Shown piece by piece: positions 1 to 8,612 of a stretch of DNA of 64,000 bases. Origin of the DNA: Paludibacteraceae bacterium (GTDB taxonomy: Bacteria > Bacteroidota > Bacteroidia > Bacteroidales > Paludibacteraceae). Below the pieces are notes generated by a model. The model was not told the origin of the DNA, made no database searches, and saw nothing but the letters and a program-made list of their open reading frames with translations. Positions within the stretch are counted from its first letter, which is position 1. The number at the start of each line of letters is the position of its first letter. A program made the position numbers and the translations under genes. The DNA lies in the NCBI GenBank assembly GCA_017556705.1, contig JAFYMG010000006.1, forward strand, positions 44,245 through 108,244. The letters run 5' to 3'.

Positions 1-625
1 AATCTCGAAATGCTTCTTCCTCAATCTCTAGCAAGCCTTCGTGCATGACCACCTCCTGCAATAACCTACAATTCTCGAATGCCTCTGTGTTGATATGACT
101 GACTGATGCTGGAATAACAACTTTTTCGAAATTACAATTCGCGAATGCTTGACTAGCGATGACTCTTGTGTCTTCTGCTACCTCATACGTTCCTTCTGCG
201 CTTTTATGAACAGCTATCAAGTTCTTACTTATATATAAGGCGTTATTCTTCCAATTCTTCTCATTATTATAGATACCAGAACCATAAAAAGCATTGCAAC
301 CTATATCTTTCACACTCTTAGGGATGAATATTCGTTTGAGATTTGCTTCATTCTTAAAAGCATTATCTGCAATTTTTGTTACCGTATATTTTTTTCCATC
401 ATAATACACATGAGAAGGTATTCTTATGATAGGTAGAAAACTACATTCACCGACTACAACCATCCCATCCGAGGTATAAGTATCCTCCTCGAATATCAAT
501 TGATTAGATCTTAATCTCCAGAACCGATAATCTCTTCTCAAATACATAGAACAAGAAGAAAAAATAGATAGGAAACAAGCGAACAGCAGCACTTTGCAGA
601 GCATGGATAATAATTTCTTTTTCAT
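1..625 (-). CDS. BspA-type leucine-rich-repeat lipoprotein, 3' end outside window
   Basis: The reading frame opens at the ATG at 625 and runs off the left edge, so the C-terminus is missing. The first 25 residues form a lipoprotein signal: a lysine-rich start, a hydrophobic stretch and a lipobox ending FSSC, with Cys25 as the likely lipidated residue. From about residue 75 come LRR_5-type units of the pattern I-x-x-x-A-F-x-N-x-x-L-x-x-I-x-I-P-x-S-V, such as IADNAFKNEANLKRIFIP and INTEAFENC. This is the BspA-like family of surface proteins in Bacteroidales, often linked to adhesion; the ligand cannot be told. An IS982 remnant lies 22 bp upstream, and the nearest good promoter is beyond it at 997-1004. 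Confidence 0.85.
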   Translation of the reverse strand, partial: MKKKLLSMLCKVLLFACFLSIFSSCSMYLRRDYRFWRLRSNQLIFEEDTYTSDGMVVVGECSFLPIIRIPSHVYYDGKKYTVTKIADNAFKNEANLKRIFIPKSVKDIGCNAFYGSGIYNNEKNWKNNALYISKNLIAVHKSAEGTYEVAEDTRVIASQAFANCNFEKVVIPASVSHINTEAFENCRLLQEVVMHEGLLEIEEEAFRD

Positions 626-647
626 GACAGTTAATCCATTGGCAGAA

Positions 648-866
648 TTAAACCAGCGCATATTTGATTTTTCCAATGGGTTTGTTGTTAATAAAGTTAA
701 TATATTGTAGGATAGTTAGTGCGCTGACTTTGCCGATAATACGAGCAAACAATCCTACTTGTTGTTTAGCATAATTGTGACATAACATAAGTTGGTCAAC
801 CATCTGTGAGAAAAGCGTTTCTACACGTTTCCTTGCCTTAGCAAAGGGAGGAAAAGTGGGTTTCTA
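648..866 (-). pseudogene. IS982-family transposase, C-terminal remnant
   Basis: On the minus strand about 70 codons read KARKRVETLFSQMVDQL, then a segment with HNYAK and GLFARIIGKVSALT, ending at TAA (648-650). This matches the conserved C-terminal end of IS982-family DDE transposases (RKRxET, RNYAK, TRIIxKxxALT). An in-frame stop closes the frame upstream near 866 and there is no N-terminal part or start, so it is a decayed insertion sequence. It lies between a consensus promoter (997-1004) and the lipoprotein start at 625. Terminal inverted repeats were not identified. Confidence 0.75.
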
Positions 867-1494
867 AAGTTACTAAAAATCAACGATATGTGCAACTTTT
901 TTATTGCTTATTTTACATCAAAGAACACTTTTTTTAATTCCGCCAACGAGTTTTTACGTGAATATTCATGATATAATAAATTACATTGAAACGCAGCAAA
1001 GGTAGTAAAATTTTAGCATGTGTGCAAATATTTGTATAAAATAATTCACTTAAATCATTACATCCTGATTGGAGAATGCGATTTTTTTGCAAAAAAATCT
1101 AGTTATAAAACTTATTACTATTTTTGTGACAATGTAACAGATCTTTTTCTTCTATACATATTAGCTCGCGCGCGTGGAAGGATGTACATCAACAAAGTAC
1201 TGTCACATCTGTCGCAAAAACCACGTCCTGCTATATGATATAAAAGCAATGTCTGTTTCTCTTATTGTCTCTTCCTGTGGTAAGAAGCCACTCTGCCATA
1301 ACTAATGGTTTCTTCTATAAATTGATTTGTTGTGACCTCATATTCCCTTGGTAATTGGCTGTCTGTTTCGTTACCATACCGATACCACTCCGTTACCATT
1401 CTTGACGTCATGTTACGGCTAAGTATTTTATATATATATATCTTGCGTGTATGTGATTTTTTTTGTTTTTCTTGCGTATATGCGATTTTTTTTG
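867..1494. other. AT-rich gap without a convincing gene
   Basis: No supported gene. It holds a minus-strand consensus promoter (997-1004, with a TTTGCACACATG element near 1024-1035). At 1442-1493 it also has a direct duplication of a 23-bp segment (CTTGCGTATATGCG followed by eight T) just upstream of the plus-strand promoter of the peptidase gene. Two short plus-strand frames and a 49-codon minus-strand frame (1262-1411) have no recognisable similarity or start signals. Confidence 0.6.
997..1004 (-). promoter_or_regulatory. Bacteroidota promoter (TACCTTTG box)
   Basis: The minus-strand box TACCTTTG is preceded about 20 bp upstream by TTTGCACACATG, the arrangement seen before most operons in this window. 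Reading leftwards, the first intact gene is the LRR lipoprotein at 625, with the IS982 remnant in between. This fits insertion of the element between a gene and its promoter. Confidence 0.55.
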
Positions 1495-1502
1495 TACCTT
1501 TG
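1495..1502 (+). promoter_or_regulatory. Promoter of the DPP-IV gene (TACCTTTG box)
   Basis: A TACCTTTG minus-7 box ends 29 bp before the chosen ATG at 1532. Upstream, the element CTTGCGTATATGCG plus a T-run occurs twice in tandem (1442-1464 and 1471-1493), so the upstream promoter element is duplicated. The box lies inside the longest open frame and therefore argues against any start before 1532. Confidence 0.75.
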
Positions 1503-1531
1503 CGCGGTTTTATATAAAATATAATGTAACA

Positions 1532-3691
1532 ATGAAAAATAGACTGTTTTTAGCAATTATAATATTGGCGGCGAGCGTGGTGCTCCATGCTGCGCCAACG
1601 AACGAGATGATGCATATCCTGACTGGCGGATATGACGCAAAGGTGATGACGCAAGCCGAGATGGATAGTGTGCTGGGCAATGGGCAATTGGCTATTGGTA
1701 ATGGGCGATATAAGTTGGAATATAAGAATAAGCATCAACTGTTTCGTCATTCGTTTTTGGCAGACTACTACCTAGTGGATACGCAAAAGGGCGATACGAT
1801 TGCGCTGTGCGATGAGCCCGTGCGTGATGCGGTGATGTCGGCGAATGGTAAGTATGTGGTATATGCCAAAGCAGATAACAACCTATATATCTATAAGATT
1901 GACTTCAAGACCGAGGTAGCAGTGACTGACTCGCATGATGAAGGTGATCTGATGGATGTAGAGGAGCGACCTAATACGCAGATCTTCAATGGCGTGACGG
2001 ATTGGCTATACGAGGAGGAATTTGGTACGACGGCGCTCCTTGCCTTCTCGCCAGATAGTAAATATCTAGCCTTTGTGCGTTTGGATGAGAAAGAGGTGCC
2101 CACGTTTGAATGGCAGACGTTTTTGCCGCTCGGCAAAAATGGTTTAGAGGACGCTCGCGCTGCGAGCTACGGTTTAGGGTTTAGGGATAACGGATTGTAT
2201 CCAGAGGTGCATAGTTTGCGTTATCCAAAGGCAGGTGAGAAGAATGCGGTAGCAAGTTTGTGCGTATATGACCTATATTATAAGACCACTAAAACGGTTG
2301 ATTTGCCTATCAAAGAGGAGGATTATATCCCTCGTGTGCTATGGCGTGGCGATGCAGCGACAGGCGGTGAGGTGGTGGTGCTGACACTCAATCGTGATCA
2401 AACGAAGATGGTGGTATATACCATTAATCCTAAGTCCACCGTAGCGCACCCATTCTATGAGGAGCAGAGCAGGAAACACTATGTGGACTACCAATTGTTC
2501 GATGAATGGCAATGGTTGAGCGATGGCCGAGTGGTAGTAGTAAGCGAGAAAGAGGGGTATAACCAAGCGTATATGTATTCATCGCAAGGTATCGAGCAGA
2601 AGAAGTTGACCAAGGAGGAGCGCGATGTGATGAAGGTATATGGATATGATGAGAAGTTACAAACACTCTACTATCAGGCTGCCCCTACGCCTATGACGCG
2701 CCATGCGTATGCACTGAATACAAAGAAGAATACCACGACCTGTCTAACCAAAGGTGAGGGAACGCATGCGTTGACCTTCTCGAAGGATTGGAAGCGATAT
2801 ATCGACTGCTATCAGAGTGTGAGTGTGCCTAATATGTACACGTTGTATGAGATTAGAGGTGAGAGGGTAGAGGCGAAAGGCACGGTATTGGACAACGATT
2901 CGGTGTTGAAAGCATGGAAAGAGAGTGGATTGCCCAGTAAGGAGTTTTTTGAGCTGGAGACGGAGCGTGGCGATGTGCTAAACGCATGGATGATCAAGCC
3001 AGTGGGCTTTGATGCAGCGAAGAAGTATCCTGTAGTGATGATGCAATATAGTGGTCCAGCTAGTCAGCGTGTGACCGACACATGGCGCAAGCGCTTTGGA
3101 CATTACTTGGCATCGCAGGGCTATTTGGTGGTATGTGTGGATGGACGCGGTACGAATGCGCGCGGCAGAGCGTGGCGCAATGCTACCTATATGCAGTTGG
3201 GCGTGAAGGAGGCTGAGGATCAGATCAGTGCAGCAAAATACTTGAAGACATTGCCATATGTGGATGGCGATCGCATGGCTATCTGCGGATGGAGTTATGG
3301 TGGGTATGAGACGCTGATGTGTTTGAGCAAACAGGCTGAGTTGGTGTGGAAATGTGGTATTGCTATCGCGCCCGTGACGAGTTGGCGATTGTATGACTCG
3401 GCATACACCGAGCGCTATATGCGTCGTCCGCAAGTGAATGAGTTTGGCTACGAGAAAGCTGATGTGATGCAGCTGGCGAATGACCTTAAGGGTAATCTGC
3501 TATTGGTGCATGGTTTGGCGGATGATAATGTGCATGCCCAACAGTCGTGGCTATATGTAGATGCTCTTGTGCAAGCAGGCAAGCAATTTGAGATGCAAAT
3601 GTATGTGGACGATAATCATTTCCTGAGAAATGGAAATAATTATGAGCATTTGCATAAGCGTATTATGCTATTTTTAGAGAAAAATTTATAA
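1532..3691 (+). CDS. Dipeptidyl peptidase IV (S9 family serine peptidase)
   Basis: A secreted prolyl dipeptidyl peptidase, expected to cleave X-Pro or X-Ala dipeptides from peptide N-termini in the periplasm. An N-terminal signal peptide (MKNRLFLAIIILAASVVLHA) precedes a beta-propeller domain with the DWLYEEEF motif near residue 157, whose glutamates bind the substrate amino group. The C-terminal alpha/beta-hydrolase carries the triad: Ser588 in GWSYGGY, Asp664 in GLADDNVH and His696 in DDNHFL. I chose the ATG at 1532 because the promoter box at 1495-1502 excludes upstream starts. Residues about 204-222 (GLEDARAASYGLGF) are encoded by a hairpin module of the repeat family and look inserted. 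A sugar transporter follows after 20 bp. Confidence 0.92.
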   Translation: MKNRLFLAIIILAASVVLHAAPTNEMMHILTGGYDAKVMTQAEMDSVLGNGQLAIGNGRYKLEYKNKHQLFRHSFLADYYLVDTQKGDTIALCDEPVRDAVMSANGKYVVYAKADNNLYIYKIDFKTEVAVTDSHDEGDLMDVEERPNTQIFNGVTDWLYEEEFGTTALLAFSPDSKYLAFVRLDEKEVPTFEWQTFLPLGKNGLEDARAASYGLGFRDNGLYPEVHSLRYPKAGEKNAVASLCVYDLYYKTTKTVDLPIKEEDYIPRVLWRGDAATGGEVVVLTLNRDQTKMVVYTINPKSTVAHPFYEEQSRKHYVDYQLFDEWQWLSDGRVVVVSEKEGYNQAYMYSSQGIEQKKLTKEERDVMKVYGYDEKLQTLYYQAAPTPMTRHAYALNTKKNTTTCLTKGEGTHALTFSKDWKRYIDCYQSVSVPNMYTLYEIRGERVEAKGTVLDNDSVLKAWKESGLPSKEFFELETERGDVLNAWMIKPVGFDAAKKYPVVMMQYSGPASQRVTDTWRKRFGHYLASQGYLVVCVDGRGTNARGRAWRNATYMQLGVKEAEDQISAAKYLKTLPYVDGDRMAICGWSYGGYETLMCLSKQAELVWKCGIAIAPVTSWRLYDSAYTERYMRRPQVNEFGYEKADVMQLANDLKGNLLLVHGLADDNVHAQQSWLYVDALVQAGKQFEMQMYVDDNHFLRNGNNYEHLHKRIMLFLEKNL
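2141..2190 (-). repeat. Hairpin module (CGTCC type) inside the DPP-IV gene
   Basis: On the minus strand this reads a TAAAC-rich linker, the stem GCTCGCAGCGCGAGC (2153-2167), then GTCCTCTAAACC, the same architecture as the intergenic hairpin modules. It is read through in frame, adding residues such as GLEDARAASYG before the conserved LYPEV segment of the propeller. Confidence 0.8.
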
Positions 3692-3711
3692 ACAATTAAA
3701 ATCTAATTATT

Positions 3712-4965
3712 ATGACAAACAAAAAAACAAACATCTTACCCATTGTGGTAATGTTTTTATTGTTCTTTATGATTGCATTCGTAACGAACTTTGCTGGTTC
3801 AATGGGTGTGATTGTGAAGAATCAATTTGGAGCAAGCAGTGCTATGGCACAGTTAGGAACCTTGGCTAACTTCATCGCTTATGCAGTGATGGGTGTGCCT
3901 GCTGGTTTGATCTTAAAACGCAAGGGGTATAAGTTTACCTCTTTGTTGGCTGTATCGGTCGGTTTTGTCGGTGTAGGTATACAATGGTTGAGCGGCTATG
4001 TTGAGAGTTTTGGAGTATATGTATTAGGTGCTTTCATCGCAGGTTTCTCGATGTGTCTGCTCAATATCGTGGTGAACCCTATGCTCAATACCCTTGGTGG
4101 TGGTGGCAAACGCGGTAATCAGTTGATTCAATTTGGTGGTTCTTGTAACTCCATAGGTGGAACCTTAGCGCCAATTATTTTGGGTTACCTAATAGGTGGT
4201 TCTGCTGCTACGGCACAAGTGGGCGATGCTGCTCCTGCTATGTTGGCTGCTATGCTCATCTTCTTGTTGGCATTCGTGATTATCTCGCTGACTAAGATTC
4301 CTGAGCCACATATCGAAACAGCTGAGCAACGTGCTGCGGCTAAGGCAAATAAAGACCAATATAGCCCACTCAGCTTCCGTCACTTTGTGTTGGGTGCTAT
4401 CGCTATCTTCTTCTACGTGGGTGTAGAGGTAGGTATTCCTAATACAGCTAACCTGTATATGTCCAACAACCCTGCTGTAGGTCCTGCTATCGCGGGTACT
4501 GTAGTGGGCTTGTACTGGTTGATGATGATGTTCGGTCGTCTGATAGGTGGTGCCGTAGGTGGCAAGGTGAGCAGCAAGGCAATGTTGGTGGCTGTATCGT
4601 CATTGGCTATCGTGATGCTATTGTGCGTGATGTTCTTCCCTGAGACTTGGGTAGTGACATTCAAGGGCATCGAGTTGCCAGTGAGCATGATTCTCATGTT
4701 CCTATGCGGTCTCATGACCAGCGTGATGTGGGGTGCTATCTTTAACCTCGCTGCTGAGGGATTAGGCAAATATACACCAGCGGCTAGCGGTATCTTCATG
4801 GCATTGGTTTGCGGCGGTGGTATCTTGCCTTTCTTCCAAAACCTCTTGGCTGACCACACTAACTATTTGATTTCTTATATCGTGCCAATTGCTGGATTGT
4901 TGTACATTCTCTTCTATGCCCTTGTGGGTAGCAAGAATGTGAACAAGGATATTCCTACGGAATAA
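3712..4965 (+). CDS. MFS transporter, FHS (FucP-like) sugar:H+ symporter type
   Basis: A 417-residue integral membrane protein with about 12 hydrophobic segments. The N-terminal half has the FHS pattern: an NFAGSMGVIVKNQF first helix, then AQLGTLANFIAYAVMGVPAG and LILKRKGYK in the first cytoplasmic loop. This branch of the major facilitator superfamily carries fucose, glucose, galactose or N-acetylglucosamine in Bacteroidota. The gene sits between DPP-IV and a ROK sugar kinase, so import followed by phosphorylation of a neutral hexose or amino sugar is the likely role. The exact sugar cannot be read from the sequence. Confidence 0.85.
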   Translation: MTNKKTNILPIVVMFLLFFMIAFVTNFAGSMGVIVKNQFGASSAMAQLGTLANFIAYAVMGVPAGLILKRKGYKFTSLLAVSVGFVGVGIQWLSGYVESFGVYVLGAFIAGFSMCLLNIVVNPMLNTLGGGGKRGNQLIQFGGSCNSIGGTLAPIILGYLIGGSAATAQVGDAAPAMLAAMLIFLLAFVIISLTKIPEPHIETAEQRAAAKANKDQYSPLSFRHFVLGAIAIFFYVGVEVGIPNTANLYMSNNPAVGPAIAGTVVGLYWLMMMFGRLIGGAVGGKVSSKAMLVAVSSLAIVMLLCVMFFPETWVVTFKGIELPVSMILMFLCGLMTSVMWGAIFNLAAEGLGKYTPAASGIFMALVCGGGILPFFQNLLADHTNYLISYIVPIAGLLYILFYALVGSKNVNKDIPTE

Positions 4966-4967
4966 GT

Positions 4968-5013
4968 GTTTAGTGGACGCTACGCTACTGTTTGGTGTTT
5001 AATGTTTAAAGAA
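4968..5013 (-). repeat. Degenerate hairpin/heptamer module between transporter and kinase
   Basis: The 56-bp gap contains GTTTAGTGGACGC, TACTGTTTGGTGTTTAATG and GTTTAAAG. On the minus strand these give the TAAAC and CGTCCACTAAAC linkers of the hairpin family around a weak GC stem. It leaves about 10 bp for the ribosome site of the kinase gene. Confidence 0.55.
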
Positions 5014-5021
5014 TTATAATT

Positions 5022-5981
5022 ATGCAAAAGAAACCTTATGTACTTGGCCTTGATATGGGTGGAACCAACTCCGTATTGGGCGTAGTAGATGCACGTGGTC
5101 ACGTATTGGCACGTACATCAATCAAAACTCAAGCATTCCCTGACATCAACGATTATGTCAATGCGTTGTATGATGAAGCAATAAAGATCGTAGATTCAGT
5201 AGGTGGTATGGATCTTATTCGCGGTATTGGTGCAGGTGTGCCAAATGGCAATTATTATACTGGCTATATTCAAGATGCAATGAACTTGCCATGGCAAACC
5301 GTTCCATTTGCACAACTCATGAGCGACCGCTTTGGTATTCCATGTAAGATTACCAATGATGCAAACGCTGCTGCAATGGGTGAGATGACCTATGGCGCAG
5401 CTCGCGGTATGAAGAACTTTATTATGATCACTCTTGGTACAGGTGTAGGTTCTGGTATCGTGATTGATGGTAAGGTGGTATATGGTCATGACGGTTTTGC
5501 TGGTGAGTTGGGTCATACATGCGCTGTTCGTGGCGAGGAAGGTCGTCCATGCAACTGCGGCAAGAAAGGTTGCCTAGAGGCGTATGCTTCGGCTACAGGT
5601 GTAGCACGCACCGCTAAAGAGATCATCTCTTCTACTACCAAAGATACCATATTGCGCAAGTTGGATATTGATGCAATCACCTCTAAGGATGTGTACGATG
5701 CTGCAGAGCAAGGCGATGAAGTGGCTAAAGAGATTTTCGACTTCACGGGTACTATTCTTGGACAACAATTGGCAGATTTTATTGCTTTCAGCGCACCAGA
5801 GGCTATCGTGTTGTTTGGTGGTTTGACCAAGTCTGGTCATTGGATTAAAGATCCTGTAGAGAAAGCAATGAACGAAAATGTGTTGCCATTGTGGCGCAAC
5901 AAGGTAGCTGTTTTGTTCTCTGATCTAAAAGAGGCAGACGCTGCTGTATTGGGTGCTTCTGCATTGGCATGGGGTGATTAA
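5022..5981 (+). CDS. ROK-family sugar kinase (glucokinase-like)
   Basis: A cytoplasmic 319-residue kinase. It opens with the ATP-binding DMGGTN loop (residues 11-16) and has GTGVGSG in the phosphate-binding region. The ROK signature GELGHTCAV is followed by the zinc motif CNCGKKGCLE, with cysteines at 177, 179 and 184. Length and motif order match ROK glucokinases and N-acetylglucosamine or mannose kinases. It follows the FHS-type transporter, so it probably phosphorylates the imported sugar. Without a structure-level comparison the sugar specificity stays open; a ROK transcription repressor is unlikely because there is no N-terminal helix-turn-helix. Confidence 0.9.
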   Translation: MQKKPYVLGLDMGGTNSVLGVVDARGHVLARTSIKTQAFPDINDYVNALYDEAIKIVDSVGGMDLIRGIGAGVPNGNYYTGYIQDAMNLPWQTVPFAQLMSDRFGIPCKITNDANAAAMGEMTYGAARGMKNFIMITLGTGVGSGIVIDGKVVYGHDGFAGELGHTCAVRGEEGRPCNCGKKGCLEAYASATGVARTAKEIISSTTKDTILRKLDIDAITSKDVYDAAEQGDEVAKEIFDFTGTILGQQLADFIAFSAPEAIVLFGGLTKSGHWIKDPVEKAMNENVLPLWRNKVAVLFSDLKEADAAVLGASALAWGD

Positions 5982-5982
5982 G

Positions 5983-6024
5983 TCCTAGAGAACTAGCAAA
6001 GCTAGCAAAACTAGTAGGGTCAGC
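5983..6024. repeat. Nonamer tandem repeat (ACTAGCAAA-like units)
   Basis: The stretch between the kinase stop and the deacetylase start contains three to four imperfect 9-bp units (AGAACTAGC, AAAGCTAGC, AAAACTAGT). It is one of many short tandem repeats in gaps of this window. Confidence 0.6.
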
Positions 6025-6036
6025 AGAATTAGAAAG

Positions 6037-6663
6037 ATGAGGTTGCTGTACCAATTCCCCACATGGCTACAACGTCTTTATCGTGGCGTTGTATGGCGAA
6101 TGGATGCATCATCGAAGGTGGTATATCTTACCTTCGATGATGGTCCAATACCAGAATGTACGCCAGAAGTATTGGATATACTGGCAAGGTATGGTGTGAA
6201 AGCTAGTTTTTTTATGGTGGGAGAGAATGCCGAACGTTATCCCGAACTTGTGGCGCGTGTACGCGCGGAGGGACACACCATCGGTAACCATACTTATCAT
6301 CATATGCGCGGACATCAGTCGTGCACCAAAACATATGTGGCAGATGCGCTATGCGGAGAGGGTGTATTGGCTACTAAATTGTTTCGCCCTCCGCATGGCA
6401 GAATGCGCTTCTCGCAAAAGAAGGCCATCTTGGCTGCGGGATATACCGTCTATCTGTGGGATGTGCTGACGCATGACTATAATCCACGTTATTCCGTGGA
6501 GAAAATATTGTCGATTGTACAGCGCTATACGCGTAATGGCAGTATCATTGTGATGCATGATTCGATGAAGTCAAGAGATCGGATGTTGAAGGCATTACCG
6601 CTTGTCATCGAGGATTTGCAGAGTAGGGGATTTCGCTTGGAGGCGCTAAATGCGTCAGTTTAG
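6037..6663 (+). CDS. NodB-type polysaccharide deacetylase family protein
   Basis: A 208-residue protein with the carbohydrate esterase 4 fold. TFDDGP (Asp34 and Asp35) supplies the catalytic base and metal-binding aspartate, HTYHH (His85 and His89) the other zinc ligands, FRPPHG the third motif and WDVLTHDY the fourth, with IVMHDS near the C-terminus. The enzymes remove acetyl groups from N-acetylated glycans such as peptidoglycan or poly-N-acetylglucosamine. No clear signal peptide is visible, only a short hydrophobic N-terminus (MRLLYQFPTWLQRLY), so location is uncertain. It lies 55 bp after the sugar kinase and may share its transcript. Confidence 0.88.
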   Translation: MRLLYQFPTWLQRLYRGVVWRMDASSKVVYLTFDDGPIPECTPEVLDILARYGVKASFFMVGENAERYPELVARVRAEGHTIGNHTYHHMRGHQSCTKTYVADALCGEGVLATKLFRPPHGRMRFSQKKAILAAGYTVYLWDVLTHDYNPRYSVEKILSIVQRYTRNGSIIVMHDSMKSRDRMLKALPLVIEDLQSRGFRLEALNASV

Positions 6664-6709
6664 AGCACCTGCTATGTCGGTGAGAGGCAGGTGATAGATT
6701 TAGAAAATA

Positions 6710-8599
6710 ATGAAGCAAAGATATATACATATATTGATAGGATTGCTGGTGCTCTTGGCATCATGCGCCAATCGCGGACAGGGACCACAAGGCGGACCTC
6801 GAGATACGATTCCACCTAAGGTGGTAAAGGAAGTGCCAGCGGATGGCATGCTGATGTTTCACGGAAAGAAAGTGGAGATAACGTTTGATGAATATATCCA
6901 ATTGAATGATGTGCAGAACAATGTACTGATCTCGCCTCCTCAACAGAAAACGCCCGAGGTGAAGGCGATGGGTAGGACTGTATCGGTAGTGTTTCAAGAG
7001 GAATTGCAAGACTCTACGACATATACGATTGATTTTGGGGCTGCGATCTGCGACTACAACGAGAAGACGCCTCTCGAAGGCTATGTGTTTGCTTTCTCTA
7101 CGGGCAATCATATTGACTCGTTGGCTATTTCTGGTTGTGTGTATAATGCGGCTACCATAAGTCCCATGCCTGCTGTCTTAGTGGGTATTCACCGTAACAT
7201 GGAAGATTCTGCGATGAGTACGTTGCCTTTTGCTCGCGTGACGCGTACCGATTCTGAGGGTAATTTCACGATTCATAATATACAACCAGGTAGCTATCGC
7301 CTTTATGCGCTGAATGATATCAGCCGTGATTATTTGTATCAACCAGGCGAAGCGTTGGCTTTTTATGATTCGGTTATCACACCCACGTTTGAAGTGGAAA
7401 TGCATACCGACACGGTATGGCGTGATACGGTGGGTATTGACCTGTTGACGGGGGATACACTTTTTACTCGATTGGTGGATTCTACTTATGTGCATGCTGT
7501 GACGCACTTCTATCCTGATTCGCTGGTTTTGTGGTATTTCGAAGAGGCAAAGCAACGTCATTACTTCCAAGGAATTCATCGTGAGGAGCAACATGCGTTT
7601 ACGTTAATATTCTCTGCTCCACAAGATTCGTTGCCTGAGATTCGCGCCTTGCGCCCGAGTGAGGTGGATAGCGTGAAGATCGATTCAGCATGGGTTAACT
7701 TCTTGGATTATAGTTTGTTGCAGGCGTCGAAGCATAATGATACGATTACGTATTGGCTTACGGATTCGCTGGCGATAGGGATGGATAGTATCTATCTGCA
7801 GATGCAGTATAAGGTGACCGATTCTCTGTACAACCTAGTGCCGCAAACAGATACCATATTAGCTGTGTATCGTCGTCCGCGTATGTCAGATAAAGCGCGT
7901 GAGTTGTATGAACGTAAAAAACGCGAACGCAAACTTGAATTACGAACCAATACTTCATCAGCGTTTGATGTCTATGATACTATCCGTGTGAAGTCCGCTT
8001 TCCCATTGGATTCGGTGCATGATACGCTGTTCCACCTCTCACACAAGGTGGATACGACATTCAAGCCAGTGCCATTTGAGATTCATAAGCATGATTCAAT
8101 GGCAATGATGCTGTATGTGGTCGCTAAGTTGCAACCAGAAGAATCGTACCGATTGAAAATTGATTCGGCCGCTTGTCGAGATATATATGGTGCGTGCAAT
8201 GATAGTATTCAGCAGAATATTAAACTCAAATCCAAGAATGATTATTCGTCTTTGCGCGTGAAAATGGTGCAATGGGATACTCGTGCACGTATTCAGTTGA
8301 TGAGCGAAAAAGATGAAGTGCTTAAGGAATTACCTGCGCAACCCGACGGAGCATTGTTTGAGTATCTCAAGCCAACAACCTATTACCTACGTTTGTATAT
8401 TGACGAGAATGGCGATGGCAAATGGACAACAGGTGATTGGATGCTTAAGCGGCAACCAGAGCCCATCTACTATTACCCAAAGAAACTCAAACTGCGTGCT
8501 AACTGGGATTTTGAAGAGCAGTTCGATCACTTGGCTCTTCCTCGGATAAAGTCTAAGCCAAAGGCATTGCGAGGAACATCCAATAAGAAGAGAAAGTAA
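6710..8599 (+). CDS. Ig-like domain (Big_5) lipoprotein
   Basis: A 629-residue lipoprotein with signal peptide and lipobox LLASC (Cys19). It then has GPQGGPRDTIPPKV and an Ig-like domain (VEITFDEYIQLNDV, LISPP) of the SbsA/Big_5 type, which is widespread in Bacteroidota as a roughly 550-650 residue outer-membrane-associated protein. Carboxypeptidase-regulatory-like strands follow near residue 135-210 (ISGCVYNAAT, GNFTIHNIQPGSYRLYALND). The tail is basic (KSKPKALRGTSNKKRK). Function is unknown; such proteins are generally essential-looking and single copy. The gap before it (6664-6709) carries a CACCTGC/GCAGGTG hairpin. Confidence 0.85.
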   Translation: MKQRYIHILIGLLVLLASCANRGQGPQGGPRDTIPPKVVKEVPADGMLMFHGKKVEITFDEYIQLNDVQNNVLISPPQQKTPEVKAMGRTVSVVFQEELQDSTTYTIDFGAAICDYNEKTPLEGYVFAFSTGNHIDSLAISGCVYNAATISPMPAVLVGIHRNMEDSAMSTLPFARVTRTDSEGNFTIHNIQPGSYRLYALNDISRDYLYQPGEALAFYDSVITPTFEVEMHTDTVWRDTVGIDLLTGDTLFTRLVDSTYVHAVTHFYPDSLVLWYFEEAKQRHYFQGIHREEQHAFTLIFSAPQDSLPEIRALRPSEVDSVKIDSAWVNFLDYSLLQASKHNDTITYWLTDSLAIGMDSIYLQMQYKVTDSLYNLVPQTDTILAVYRRPRMSDKARELYERKKRERKLELRTNTSSAFDVYDTIRVKSAFPLDSVHDTLFHLSHKVDTTFKPVPFEIHKHDSMAMMLYVVAKLQPEESYRLKIDSAACRDIYGACNDSIQQNIKLKSKNDYSSLRVKMVQWDTRARIQLMSEKDEVLKELPAQPDGALFEYLKPTTYYLRLYIDENGDGKWTTGDWMLKRQPEPIYYYPKKLKLRANWDFEEQFDHLALPRIKSKPKALRGTSNKKRK

Positions 8600-8612
8600 A
8601 GCCTGTTGAACA

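Noticed and set aside
1020..1238. 72-residue plus-strand frame
   Set aside because: AT-rich, no ribosome site, no similarity, low-complexity start.
1262..1411. 49-codon minus-strand frame (MTSRMVTEWYRYGNETD)
   Set aside because: No promoter or ribosome site seen, and the DNA contains GTTACCAT-like short repeats, so it is more likely chance reading of repeat-rich DNA. Conservation in relatives could revive it.
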